NCBI GenBank assembly: GCA_020465985.1
Contig: JAANYP010002792.1
Location: forward strand, 679,317 to 743,316
Length of the DNA stretch: 64,000 nucleotides
Source of the DNA: Centrapalus pauciflorus
Lineage: Eukaryota > Streptophyta > Magnoliopsida > Asterales > Asteraceae
Reading direction: 5' to 3'
In this document: positions 26,757 to 35,562 of the stretch, piece by piece
How the letters are laid out: each line of letters opens with the position of its first letter
How positions within the stretch are numbered: position 1 is the first letter of the stretch
Notes under the pieces: model-generated
Seen by the model: the letters and a program-made list of their open reading frames with translations, nothing else
Database searches by the model: none
Told to the model about the DNA's origin: nothing
Made by a program: the position numbers and the translations under genes

Positions 26757-27617
26757 TTATGGTCTTATATTGGGAGATGATCCTCCGTTAGGTCCAGGGG
26801 GTGGCGGTTGATATCTTATTGGTTGTTGTCCATACAACATCATCCTTAAACGTACATTGTCTATGTCTAAAGCATTTGCCCTTGCTCGTTCTGCCTGTAA
26901 TTGTTGTCTAACTTCTCGTAGCTCGTGTCTGAGAATGATTATCTCTTCATGTGAATGTTCATTCTCTTCTATTAAGGCATCTATTTGCTCCATCCTATGT
27001 TCCATCATTGCCTCGAGATCCTGATTTTGCACACGTCGCATGGCTATTTCTTCCACCATTGAATTGAATTCCGGTAGGCTCAAGGTTCTAGTTCCGACGG
27101 TTGTTTCGTCATCTGTTAGTCCTGCTTCTGGTTCAGGTTCTTCATTTTCTTCTGGAGATGGTGGTGGTGCTAAGACAGGAGCACCCCAGTTTTCTGCTTC
27201 CCATGGAAAAGGCACTTGGAAGTTCATAGGATGTTCTTCGTCATCATCTTCAATCTCTATTTCGACCTCTACGAATTGAGCGTCTTGCATAAGATTATTG
27301 AGGTTTTCTTTTGGGGCATCTTCTTCAGGATTCTCTTCAGGGTTTTCTTCAGGTTCTTCTTCCGGGTCTTCTTCAGGATCTTTCTCCATATATTCTTCCG
27401 GATCTTCTTCTGGATCTTCCTCCGGGTCTTCCTCCGGATCTTCCTCCGGATCTTCCTCTGGATCTTCCTCCGGATCTTCCTCTGGATCTTCCTCCATAGG
27501 CATATTATTATTTATGAGGTCTCTTAATGGTTGGGGTTCTTGAAAGTTATCAGGTGTTTCTTCCACCCACCCAGCATTTGATGATTCTCCTTTATACGAA
27601 TCGTTACCATTTGCCAT
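26757..27617 (-). CDS. Extra ORF upstream of gag: acidic repeat plus coiled coil
   Basis: 286 residues, intact, in the sense strand of element 1 between the PBS and gag. Residues about 42-105 are a tandem EEDP tetrapeptide array on a 12-bp DNA repeat. Residues about 180-260 are a heptad-like charged coiled coil (LEAMMEHRMEQIDALIEENE and onward). The C-terminus is rich in proline and glycine. No known domain is recognised. Standard Tekay elements code only Gag-Pol, so this is an additional ORF. Function is unknown; the low-complexity part may have drifted neutrally, but the frame around it is open in an otherwise broken element. Confidence 0.65.
   Translation of the reverse strand: MANGNDSYKGESSNAGWVEETPDNFQEPQPLRDLINNNMPMEEDPEEDPEEDPEEDPEEDPEEDPEEDPEEDPEEYMEKDPEEDPEEEPEENPEENPEEDAPKENLNNLMQDAQFVEVEIEIEDDDEEHPMNFQVPFPWEAENWGAPVLAPPPSPEENEEPEPEAGLTDDETTVGTRTLSLPEFNSMVEEIAMRRVQNQDLEAMMEHRMEQIDALIEENEHSHEEIIILRHELREVRQQLQAERARANALDIDNVRLRMMLYGQQPIRYQPPPPGPNGGSSPNIRP
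27318..27497. repeat. 12-bp tandem repeat encoding EEDP
   Basis: On the plus strand GGATCTTCCTCC / GGATCTTCTTCC variants in tandem, about 13-15 units, all in phase with the minus-strand ORF. The plus-strand SGSSSGSS and similar ORFs here are shadows. Confidence 0.85.
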
Positions 27618-27768
27618 CTGTAATATATATATTTTTATTTTTGCTTAAAATCGTAAAAATATTTAAATATTTTTTTTTTACTCAATTACCTTCAAAAATT
27701 ACACATTTTTTTTTACCCCTTAACGGTCGAGAATATAGCCGTTCAACGGCTATATCTCTTCTCTTCCT

Positions 27769-27776
27769 CTATAAAT
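27769..27776 (+). promoter_or_regulatory. TATA-like box of the antisense ORF
   Basis: CTATAAAT about 90 bases before the ATG at 27860, preceded by paired CCGTTCAACGGCTATA words. The layout of TATA box, pyrimidine-rich leader and ATG in good context (CCAAGATGG) resembles a plant promoter. Confidence 0.45.
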
Positions 27777-27859
27777 TCATCACAATCTTATCACTTCTTT
27801 ACACTATCTTTAAAATCCTCTCTATTCCAATATTACTACTTTCTCCCATAAATTCCAAG

Positions 27860-28021
27860 ATGGTTAAACTCATTCCTTTGTTTGCAATCATACTCATCCC
27901 GGTGATGATTTATCTGCATTCACTTCTTGAATCTGAAGAGAGTCCGCCATTTTATTTTCTTGCTACCATCATTATGGTACTACTTCCCATATCCATGGCT
28001 ATGGAGTGGTACTGGCTTTAA
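27860..28021 (+). CDS. Antisense 53-residue hydrophobic hairpin protein in the element 1 leader
   Basis: The ORF MVKLIPLFAIILIPVMIYLH and onward runs opposite to the retrotransposon, between the extra ORF and the PBS. It has two hydrophobic helices (about residues 3-22 and 31-48) joined by an acidic turn (ESEESPP), ending EWYWL. The ATG context is strong, a TATA-like box lies 90 bases upstream, and AT-rich DNA with AATAAT and ATAAAAT words follows the stop. The frame is open further upstream to 27527, but the ATG at 27860 is the natural start. No family is recognised. Antisense ORFs are known from some plant gypsy elements such as Grande, though in another position. Confidence 0.4.
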   Translation: MVKLIPLFAIILIPVMIYLHSLLESEESPPFYFLATIIMVLLPISMAMEWYWL

Positions 28022-28165
28022 TATTGTAATACTTATGTAACCGTAATAATGCCATAAAATTATTTTGTGGTGAATTTATTATTAAAGTTTTTTTTTATCG
28101 AATATTTATTTTAGAAGTTTAAGTTTAGATTCTAATTTAGATACCTAATTCTCTTAAACTAAATT

Positions 28166-28176
28166 CTCTGATACCA
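28166..28176 (-). other. Primer binding site of element 1
   Basis: Minus-strand TGGTATCAGAG, complementary to the 3' end of initiator tRNA-Met, two bases inside the 5' LTR. Confidence 0.9.
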
Positions 28177-28178
28177 CA

Positions 28179-29483
28179 TGTGACACCCCTCACTTTCCAT
28201 ACTATAACAATACCCTATATAGCATGGTATGTGGGGCGGAGTCAAATTCATTATACAATGGATCGACTCGTGGCGAAAGTACATAACAACTATTATTCTT
28301 CAACAGTGTTTTAGTACAACTTATTCAAACAAAATACATAATACATAATTCGGAAATTAAAACATTGACAAATTATTCATAAACTTTCTCTTTTCCCTTG
28401 CCATTTGAGGTTCCTTCCTCAGTACCTGAGTATAAACATGTAAGGGTGAGCGACAACGCCCAGCAAGTACTAATCACCCTGGTTGGAATAATGTGATTTA
28501 AAAATAATTTATAACTGGTAAGAAAATGTATAAAAATAACATTTTTGTGAAAATATATTTTCCGTGAAGTTAATACAGCGGCTGACAACTGAAAGCTGTG
28601 AAGAAATCATGATACAAGGAAATTGATTTCTTCATTTCATACCCGAGTTAAATGGGTACGTTTGTGAATGAAATTAATTGCTACTATTTTCATAAAAACT
28701 TTCCATCCTTTATCGTTATAAAATTTACTGGTATATTATTACCCGGATAAATCACAGAGAAATATCCTTCGTGCCATCTCAAAAGGCTTCGCCATTTTGG
28801 CGTCATTATGTTGCCATCTCAAAAGGCTATATCATTATTATAATATTACCAGTATCCTTACATTGATATTCACGAAGTCATACCAACAACGATTATGCAA
28901 AAATTATATAACTTTAAATAAATAACGTCACAGTTCCAATATCATAAAAATACTGAATTACGACATAAATCATATAAACATCGCAGAGTCGAATATAATG
29001 ATTCAGCATCATGAATAGAATAATAGGCTCAAAGTGGAAGTGATTAGAAACTTACAGTAGTCCAGAAACGGTTATAAGAATTTCGTAAGAGAGAAGTAGA
29101 AAAATACTCAAAATACGACTCTTTGTTTAATAGTGATATTTATGAGTATTGGTACGATTTTCATTCGAAGGAAAGGCGTCAATTTATAGCCTCAATATTT
29201 CGACAGTTTACGTATTTCACGCGTATGTAGACAAACTACCGACGCTCGTTGTCAGTCGAAACGCTTCCTACCGACACTTTCAATTCATTTTACCTCTTTG
29301 TGTAATAATGCATATTTATAAAATATACCCTTAATCTATCATATATTTACATATAACACCCCTCGTCTATTATAAATTTTATTTAACACCTCTTTATGAA
29401 TATAATTATTATCACTATATGTAAAATGCGATACGGTTTAATAATTACCTGCTAATTTCTTGATAAATTTTCAGGATGTTACA
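28179..29483 (-). repeat. 5' LTR of element 1, complete
   Basis: 1305 bp, from TGTAACATCC to GGTGTCACA in the sense of transcription. It includes a TATA-like GCTATAAATT at 29181-29190, about 295 bases from the LTR start, the likely Pol II promoter. Also contains two copies of GCCATCTCAAAAGGCT about 40 bases apart. Small ORFs inside both LTRs are not called. Confidence 0.93.
29181..29190 (-). promoter_or_regulatory. Candidate TATA box in the 5' LTR of element 1
   Basis: Minus-strand GCTATAAATT at a usual U3 distance. The same site is present in the 3' LTR near 21326-21335. Confidence 0.45.
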
Positions 29484-29957
29484 TTAGTGCACATGTTCAA
29501 TTGGATTCGACAATAGGTTTTAGTGAACATGTTCAACCGGATATGTCAAATAAATGTTTTATTATTTTCTTCAAACCCTTCGTGAAGGTTCAAATTCATT
29601 TACACGTTATTGAACATGTGCAGTCAGAATTTATTGTGTTTTTTGTCGCTGTAAACCGTTGGTGATAAACCAATATTGACGGTATTAAACATGTTCTGTT
29701 GTGGTTTATGGAATGTCATCATTGCACATGTTTATTATGGGTGTAATATATGATATTAAGTAAAGTGTAGATTTAATGGAATACACAGAATCTTTGATTC
29801 TAATTTAAATTTTTTAATACCATTTTTACCCCCGACATTAATTAATGTCGGAAAGAATTTTAAGCAAAATTTATATTATATTTAATGATTTTAATGATAA
29901 ATGATTGGCTATAAATGGTTCCCCGGTATCCCAGTCTAACATGGTACTCCATTGATC

Positions 29958-29961
<4 letters not shown>
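29484..29961 (+). mobile_element. (TA)n-anchored element E copy 1, right part
   Basis: Resumes with the target duplication TTAGT and two more GAACATGTTC-type 36-bp units (29489 and 29525). It ends at CATGGTACTCCATTGATCTT, the inverted copy of the left end, followed by a TA tract to 30038. Confidence 0.85.

Positions 29962-30038
<77 letters not shown>
29962..30038. repeat. (TA)n microsatellite
   Basis: About 76 bases at the right border of element E1. Confidence 0.95.
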
Positions 30039-30040
<2 letters not shown>

Positions 30041-30599
30041 GAGCACCATTTATTTAGTTAGCACTGTGAGTACCAATTGAAATAAGCTTTTATATGTATA
30101 ATTTTTTTTGTGTGTATATAACTTTAAATCAATGGAAATAATCTTTCAACTGGTGGCTTTAATATACATAAGATTTATTATCTTGTTACATTCTCATACT
30201 TTCATATATAAAACAATTGCGTTCATTACGTTCAATGAATCAAATATAAATAAGTTTTATTGGATTCAATTCATTAAAATAAATCATATGTAACATGCAA
30301 AAACTTTAGTAAATAAACAAGTAAAAAGGTAAAGAAACTTATAACCAAAACAAAAAAGTGAAATATTTATAAATTTTAGTTTTCTTAACACAAATTAAAT
30401 ACATCAGTCTCGTAAAAGAACAACTAATGTTAATATTAAAAAATGAATTTATATGTTAATGATAAACGAAGCAAAAATTTAATAAAATATAAACAATAAT
30501 TAAATTTCATTTTATTTTGTTTATAAATTTATATTAGTTAACTAAATCATAATTTATTAAAATAGCTATTTAAATTTGAGTCCAAAAATAAAAATTATT

Positions 30600-30812
30600 A
30601 GAAGGACCAAAACTGAAAGTAAGTAATTAGTTGAGGGACCATAAGTGAAAGGGCAAATTTGTCATTTTGTAAATGTTAACGGATGACTAACGGACGATGG
30701 ACCATTTTTGCAAACAATCAGTGTTTTGAGGGACCGTCTATGCAACTTTGGAAGTTGATGGACTGGTTTCATAATTTTGAGCAAACCACAGGGACCATTT
30801 ATGTAATTTACT
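30600..30812 (-). repeat. Right arm of the long inverted-repeat pair
   Basis: Reverse-complement match to 19049-19260: AACGGATGACTAACGGA, GGGACCGTCTATGCAACTTT, TTTCATAATTTTGAGCAAAC, ending ATGTAATTTAC. DNA from 30039 to 30599 shows nothing else I can name. Confidence 0.55.
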
Positions 30813-30835
30813 CTTTTTTTTCTCAACTTTTATTT

Positions 30836-31145
30836 GGGAAAATCATGTAAAATACCAACGCACTTTCAGTATTTTTCGAATAAATCATTGTACCAAAAAA
30901 GTTTCCACAAAAATCTCTCGACCTACACAATGTTTTCTTAAAAGTCACTACACATAAAATGTTTTCATAAAAGTCCTTTAACTTAACAAATTCTTACGAA
31001 AAACTTCTGAAAAATCCTTAAAAGTCTTATAAAACAACACAATTCGTAAAAAATTCAAGTTGAAAAACTTTTATGGAAACGTTTTTGGTACAGAGACTTA
31101 ATCGAAAAATATCAAAAGTACGTTGGTTTTTTGTATAATTTTCCC
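30836..31145. mobile_element. Foldback MITE, TSD TATTT
   Basis: 310 bp with arms of about 78 bp: ACCAACGCACTTTCAGTATT pairs with AAAAGTACGTTGGT, and TACCAAAAAAGTTTCCA with TGGAAACGTTTTTGGTA. TATTT flanks both sides (30831-30835 and 31146-31150). The interior has repeated AAAAGTC words. No coding capacity. Confidence 0.75.
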
Positions 31146-31689
31146 TATTTTATTTCGTAAACAATAAAAAATATTAAAAACTTTTTAAATATTTCTAAAA
31201 AAACCTTTTGATAATTTTAAATAAGATTTCAGTATTTATTTAATAATATAATACAGTGTTTTGTGTTTTAATATTAAAACAGTGTTTTATCTTTTACTAT
31301 TAAAGTAGTGCATTTTTAGTATTTTTTTTTTAAATATAATAAATCGCTTTTTAGAAATAATTTAAAATAATTCTTACAATTTTTGTTTGTGAAATAAAAG
31401 TTAAAAGGAAGAGAAAAAAAATTAAAAGAAGGAACTAGATTTAATAATTGAACTAGTATTTATATTATTTAAACATTAGAAATATGATATGTTACACTCA
31501 TAAACAATTTAAGAATGCTATAAAGATTACAAGTTTGATAAAGTTTATTAGAAAAGTATAATTTTACTAACGCTATATCATATGTAGAATATATAATAGT
31601 CTACTATTAAAAATTTATAAAATAAGAATGAATGACTTTTATAATTTATAAATGAGCGTACATATCTTACTAGTTTAATAATTAGGGTT

Positions 31690-32640
31690 AACTCCATATG
31701 TATGCAACGACATTTACATCTTTTATCAATTTATGCAACGAAATCACTTTTAGCACAATTTATGCAATGACGGTTGAACTTGTTATCAAAAAATGCAACA
31801 ACGTTTTCCATTATTACCAAGTAGTGCAATGAAATCATATTAACATGATTTATGCAATAAGGTTAGAACTTTTTACAATCATACAACGTAATTTACCTAT
31901 TTACGTGATAATCTATTAATTTATGAACATCACCAAAAAATCTAGATGGATACATCTAAGCGTACAAAAAAATTCATGTCACCAAATTTAATTACTATAT
32001 AAAATAAGGGTTACCCAGCAAAATTATCATTTGTTTCTACTATTCTATTACATATATTTTCGTAACAAATTTTATTGTAATTTTTTATTTTATTTCGACT
32101 AGGTATAGCAGTGGGGAGACAAAATTTTGTCATCCCATCCCTATTTTTAAAAATTCGTTATCTGTCATGACTAACAAAACATGTAAGGATTTATATACAG
32201 ATCATCTTCAAGTAATTGGTGAAAACCGTAAAGATTAGAAATAACAATTTAATGAAAAGTTAATCAATATATGCCGTAAAACTTTAGCATTTACGTTAAA
32301 CAACAATTCAATCATGCGGTGAATATTAATTGTTTATAGTTAACGATCATCAAATTTGTAGAGTGTAAATTATTCATTTAATCATGAATTCCCACATCTA
32401 TCTTCAATCATCTGACAGTAATCTTTGTTGTGTTACCTAGAATTTTAAGTGGTATACAACAAATTAATATTCCAAGGTAAATAAGTAGATTAAACGTTGC
32501 ATACTTTGATGACAATTTCAAACATTATTGCATAAATCGTGTTTAAAATAATTTCGTTGCATAAGTTTGTAAAAGATGAAAAACGTCGTTGCATAAATTC
32601 TACTAAAAATGATTTCGTTGCATAAATTGATAAATACGAA
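31690..32640. mobile_element. Inverted-repeat element with iterated TTTATGCAACGA words
   Basis: The left arm, about 31696-31905, carries TATGCAACGA-type words every 30-40 bases. The right arm, about 32455-32630, carries them as TCGTTGCATAAA in inverted order, including the shared phrase ATCAATTTATGCAACGAAAT. The middle is unique AT-rich DNA. Exact ends and target duplication are not resolved. Confidence 0.6.
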
Positions 32641-33540
32641 TAATTATTATTATTAAATTAAAAACTAAAATATAGCATTTTGAGTTTATATTTTTAAAAT
32701 AAAATGTAAACCTTTTGTAAATTATAAATAACTTATTTTTATTAAGTATTCATTTGTATCCTTTTTACGTTAAATGATTTTTAATGAGGATTAAAATATT
32801 TATAAAACATATAAATTGTCATTTCATCATTTTGATAATTAAAAACTAAAACAAAATAGTTTTTTAACTTTAGATTTCCTTTTTGATTTTTTGTTGAAAA
32901 ATTAAACGTTTTCATGAATAATAAAATAAAAAATTAAATATTTTGATGAAACAATAAATAAATTTGAAGTTTTTTCATAGTTTTTTTATAACTTTTCTAA
33001 AACCATTCCTAAAAACAACTTTCAAAAGTTTTAAACTTTTCAAAACAATTAAAGTTTTTTAAAATGTTTTAAGTTTTTAAACATATTTTTTCAAAATGTT
33101 TAAACTATATAAAATGTTTTTAAACGTTTATTGAAAGTGTTAAAGAATTATTTATGTAAAAATTTTAAAATGTCAAAAAAGTTTTAAATACTTTTGACAA
33201 CGTTTATATATATATTTTTGATTTAAAATAGGTTTACTTTTTTTTTAAGTAAAAAAATAAACTCAAAACGTTATCTTTTAGTTTTTAGTTAATAATAATT
33301 ATTATACATTTGTCTTTATTAATATTTTATTATTTAAATTTATGACTTTTATATTAAATTAATATAAAATGTATTTTTAATTTTTTAGATTAGTCTATTA
33401 TTTAATGGTCATTTTAATTGGCCAAAATACCATGTTTGTAAGAAAACTTAAACCACAATGACTGTCAGTGTAATTTTTAAAGTTAAAGGATCCAATCCAT
33501 TATTTATGATAAACCATAGGGACGAAATTTGTAATTTACC
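32641..33540. other. Very AT-rich low-complexity DNA
   Basis: Dominated by AAAGTTTTTAAA and TTTTAAAAT words. I see no gene or element end. A diverged copy of the GGGACGAAATTTGTAATTTAC word lies at its right edge. Confidence 0.4.

Positions 33541-33595
<55 letters not shown>
33540..33595. repeat. (AAT)n microsatellite
   Basis: About 18 units of AAT/ATA. Confidence 0.95.
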
Positions 33596-33597
<2 letters not shown>

Positions 33598-33639
33598 CTT
33601 ATTAATATACAGGTAAAATACATAAATAAATTCTTATAC

Positions 33640-33831
33640 ATTGTCCATTCGTTCGGATTATTAAAAATCTAATTGATTGACGTGTTCCCTAACAAAAAAC
33701 TAAAAAATCTGATTGGTACGTCGAGTTTCAACATATGGTGTTTGCTAAAGTGAGCAAAAACCAAGCCGAAAAAACAAAAAAAAAAAAAACAAACTGGGAA
33801 CCAAAAAATCAAACGGGATCGATTTATAAAA

Positions 33832-33836
<5 letters not shown>
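33640..33836 (+). repeat. About 200-bp repeat G, copy 2, ending at a TA tract
   Basis: Nearly identical to 19830-20026. A (TA)n tract (33837-33900) follows at once. The flank GGTAAAATACATAAATAAATT occurs on both sides (33612 and 33901), as if the copy plus TA tract had been inserted into, or duplicated with, that sequence. Confidence 0.85.
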
Positions 33837-33900
<64 letters not shown>

Positions 33901-33902
<2 letters not shown>

Positions 33903-34277
33903 TAAAATACATAAATAAATTGTAAATAAATTCTTATAATAATAAGTAAAATATCACTTATTAATAAAACAATTATAAATATACATAAATAAATTGTAAA
34001 TAAATTCTTATAATAATAAGTAAAATATCACTTATCAATATTAAAGATGAGTTTTAAAAGTTCTAAAAATAATTAAATTAATGAATTTGGGTATATATGA
34101 TATTAATTATGTTTAAGAGGTATATATGTGATTAATTATTAAAATTGGGTATGTGATATTATGATGTTTAGAAGGGATATATATGATAATATAATTTTAA
34201 GTTGGACATATATGATATTATGAAGTTTTGGAAGCGTATATAAAAAATTCTCCCTTCTAAAAAAATTAAGTTGCTTA
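33901..34277. other. AT-rich DNA with a short tandem duplication
   Basis: The phrase TACATAAATAAATTGTAAATAAATTCTTATAATAA (shown only as words: ATAAATTGTAAATAAATTC) occurs twice, near 33910 and 33984. Nothing else is recognised. Confidence 0.4.
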
Positions 34278-34580
34278 GGTTACGTTTAGTTCATGAAAAT
34301 TTTTAAAATTTTGTTTCTACTTTTCAAAATAAAAATAAAACTTGTTTACTTAACAACAATTTATTAATTTTCATTTCCCTTTTTAAAATATCATTTTTCA
34401 TACTCTCTCTTATTTTTCCTTTACTTACACTATATTTTTCTTTATAATACTTTCTTTTCTCTCTTATTTTTTTATTACCTATCTTATTTTTCTTTTTTTA
34501 TAATCACTAATCTTTTTTTTTTAACTATTAACAAAAACTGAAATCGAAAAACGACTGGTCTTCGTTAATCAAACACAACC
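34278..34580. mobile_element. Tourist-like MITE, TSD TTA
   Basis: 303 bp. Ends GGTTACGTTTAGTT and AATCAAACACAACC, inverted with mismatches. TTA flanks both sides (34275-34277 and 34581-34583). Same type as the MITE at 2060-2343. Confidence 0.7.
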
Positions 34581-35142
34581 TTAGGGACTACCAGTGTAAT
34601 TTTTCAAGGTTAGGAACGAAACCTGAAATTTGCTATATACCACATTATGTAATTTACTTTTAAATTCAAATCAAATCAAATACATCAAAATCTAATACTA
34701 TAATAGTTTATTTATTATAATATAATGCCGGTCTAAGTTCATAGGATTTGCATCCTGTTAACATTTAAACACAATTCATGAAAAGCACAAATTTTACACA
34801 CATTCACACGAACAATAGCCAATACCTGATACACCACAACTACAAGTTGCTTCCATTATGAAATGAATCCAATAACAGTAATTATAATATAATTACCAAC
34901 TACAAATACAATTATTCATTCATTAATTGGCTTGGCTCATCCATCAATCTACAATTTCACAAAGATTGTTTCCCGTAAATTTAATAATACCCTATTATTA
35001 TGATAAGTCTCACTCTTACAAAATAGATCATATACCTTTAACATACAAGTTTAGAAATAAAAGTCTAACACTTCAACATACAAAAATAAGACATTTTTAT
35101 CAAATTCCTCATCTTAAAATTCCAACAAAACCGTTTTAGAAT
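34581..35142. other. AT-rich spacer
   Basis: No gene or element boundary seen. The 70-residue ORF at 34927-35139 has no recognisable content. Confidence 0.35.
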
Positions 35143-35152
35143 CATGAAATAA

Positions 35153-35448
35153 GGTTTTATTATGAAAAAAACCAACATGTTTTCACGTTTTTTTGCGATT
35201 TCGTCCCTCCATGTTATTTTTTTCCATAAAAAACCTCAAGTTATTCTTTTCTTATTGGTTTAGTGAAATTTTGGACATTAGACAACAGTTATAATTTGTG
35301 AACCGGGTTTTAAAATTTTGAAAAGCCGGGTTCTAATGTCCAACCAATAAGAAAAGAATAACTTGAGGTTTTTTATGAGAAAAAATAACATGGAGGGACG
35401 AAATCGCAAAAAACGTGAAAACATGTTGGTTTTTTTCATAATAAACCC
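35153..35448. mobile_element. Mutator-like foldback MITE with 10-bp target duplication
   Basis: 296 bp, arms of about 110 bp that are nearly perfect inverted copies (AACATGTTTTCACG pairs with CGTGAAAACATGTT; CTCAAGTTATTC with GAATAACTTGAG). The target duplication CATGAAATAA is exact at 35143-35152 and 35449-35458. Long TIRs and a 9-10 bp duplication fit MULE-derived MITEs. Confidence 0.85.
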
Positions 35449-35562
35449 CATGAAATAAATTTAAAACATTTAATTATTATTAATTAAGATATGCAGAACA
35501 TATTAATTAGGGATTTGGATGTAATATCAATATATAACCTAGCCTGATGGATAATAATTGAT

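Larger units (their letters stand above)
20324..29483 (-). mobile_element. Ty3/gypsy chromovirus (Tekay/Del type), element 1, damaged
   Basis: A 9160-bp LTR retrotransposon on the minus strand, with TTAGT target duplications at 20319-20323 and 29484-29488. Order in the sense of transcription: 5' LTR, PBS, leader with an antisense ORF, extra acidic ORF, gag, protease, RT, RNase H, integrase, chromodomain, truncated 3' LTR. Damage seen: a gag frameshift near 25920, a 506-bp MITE in the protease region, a stop codon at 23585-23587, a frameshift near 23425, and loss of the PPT plus the start of the 3' LTR. The two LTRs differ at only about four positions over the aligned 1.23 kb. A related uninterrupted site at 48211-48914 confirms the insertion point. 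Confidence 0.95.

Noticed and set aside
27216..27543. Plus-strand SGSSSG / phenylalanine-rich ORFs
   Set aside because: Shadows of the 12-bp EEDP-coding repeat on the other strand.
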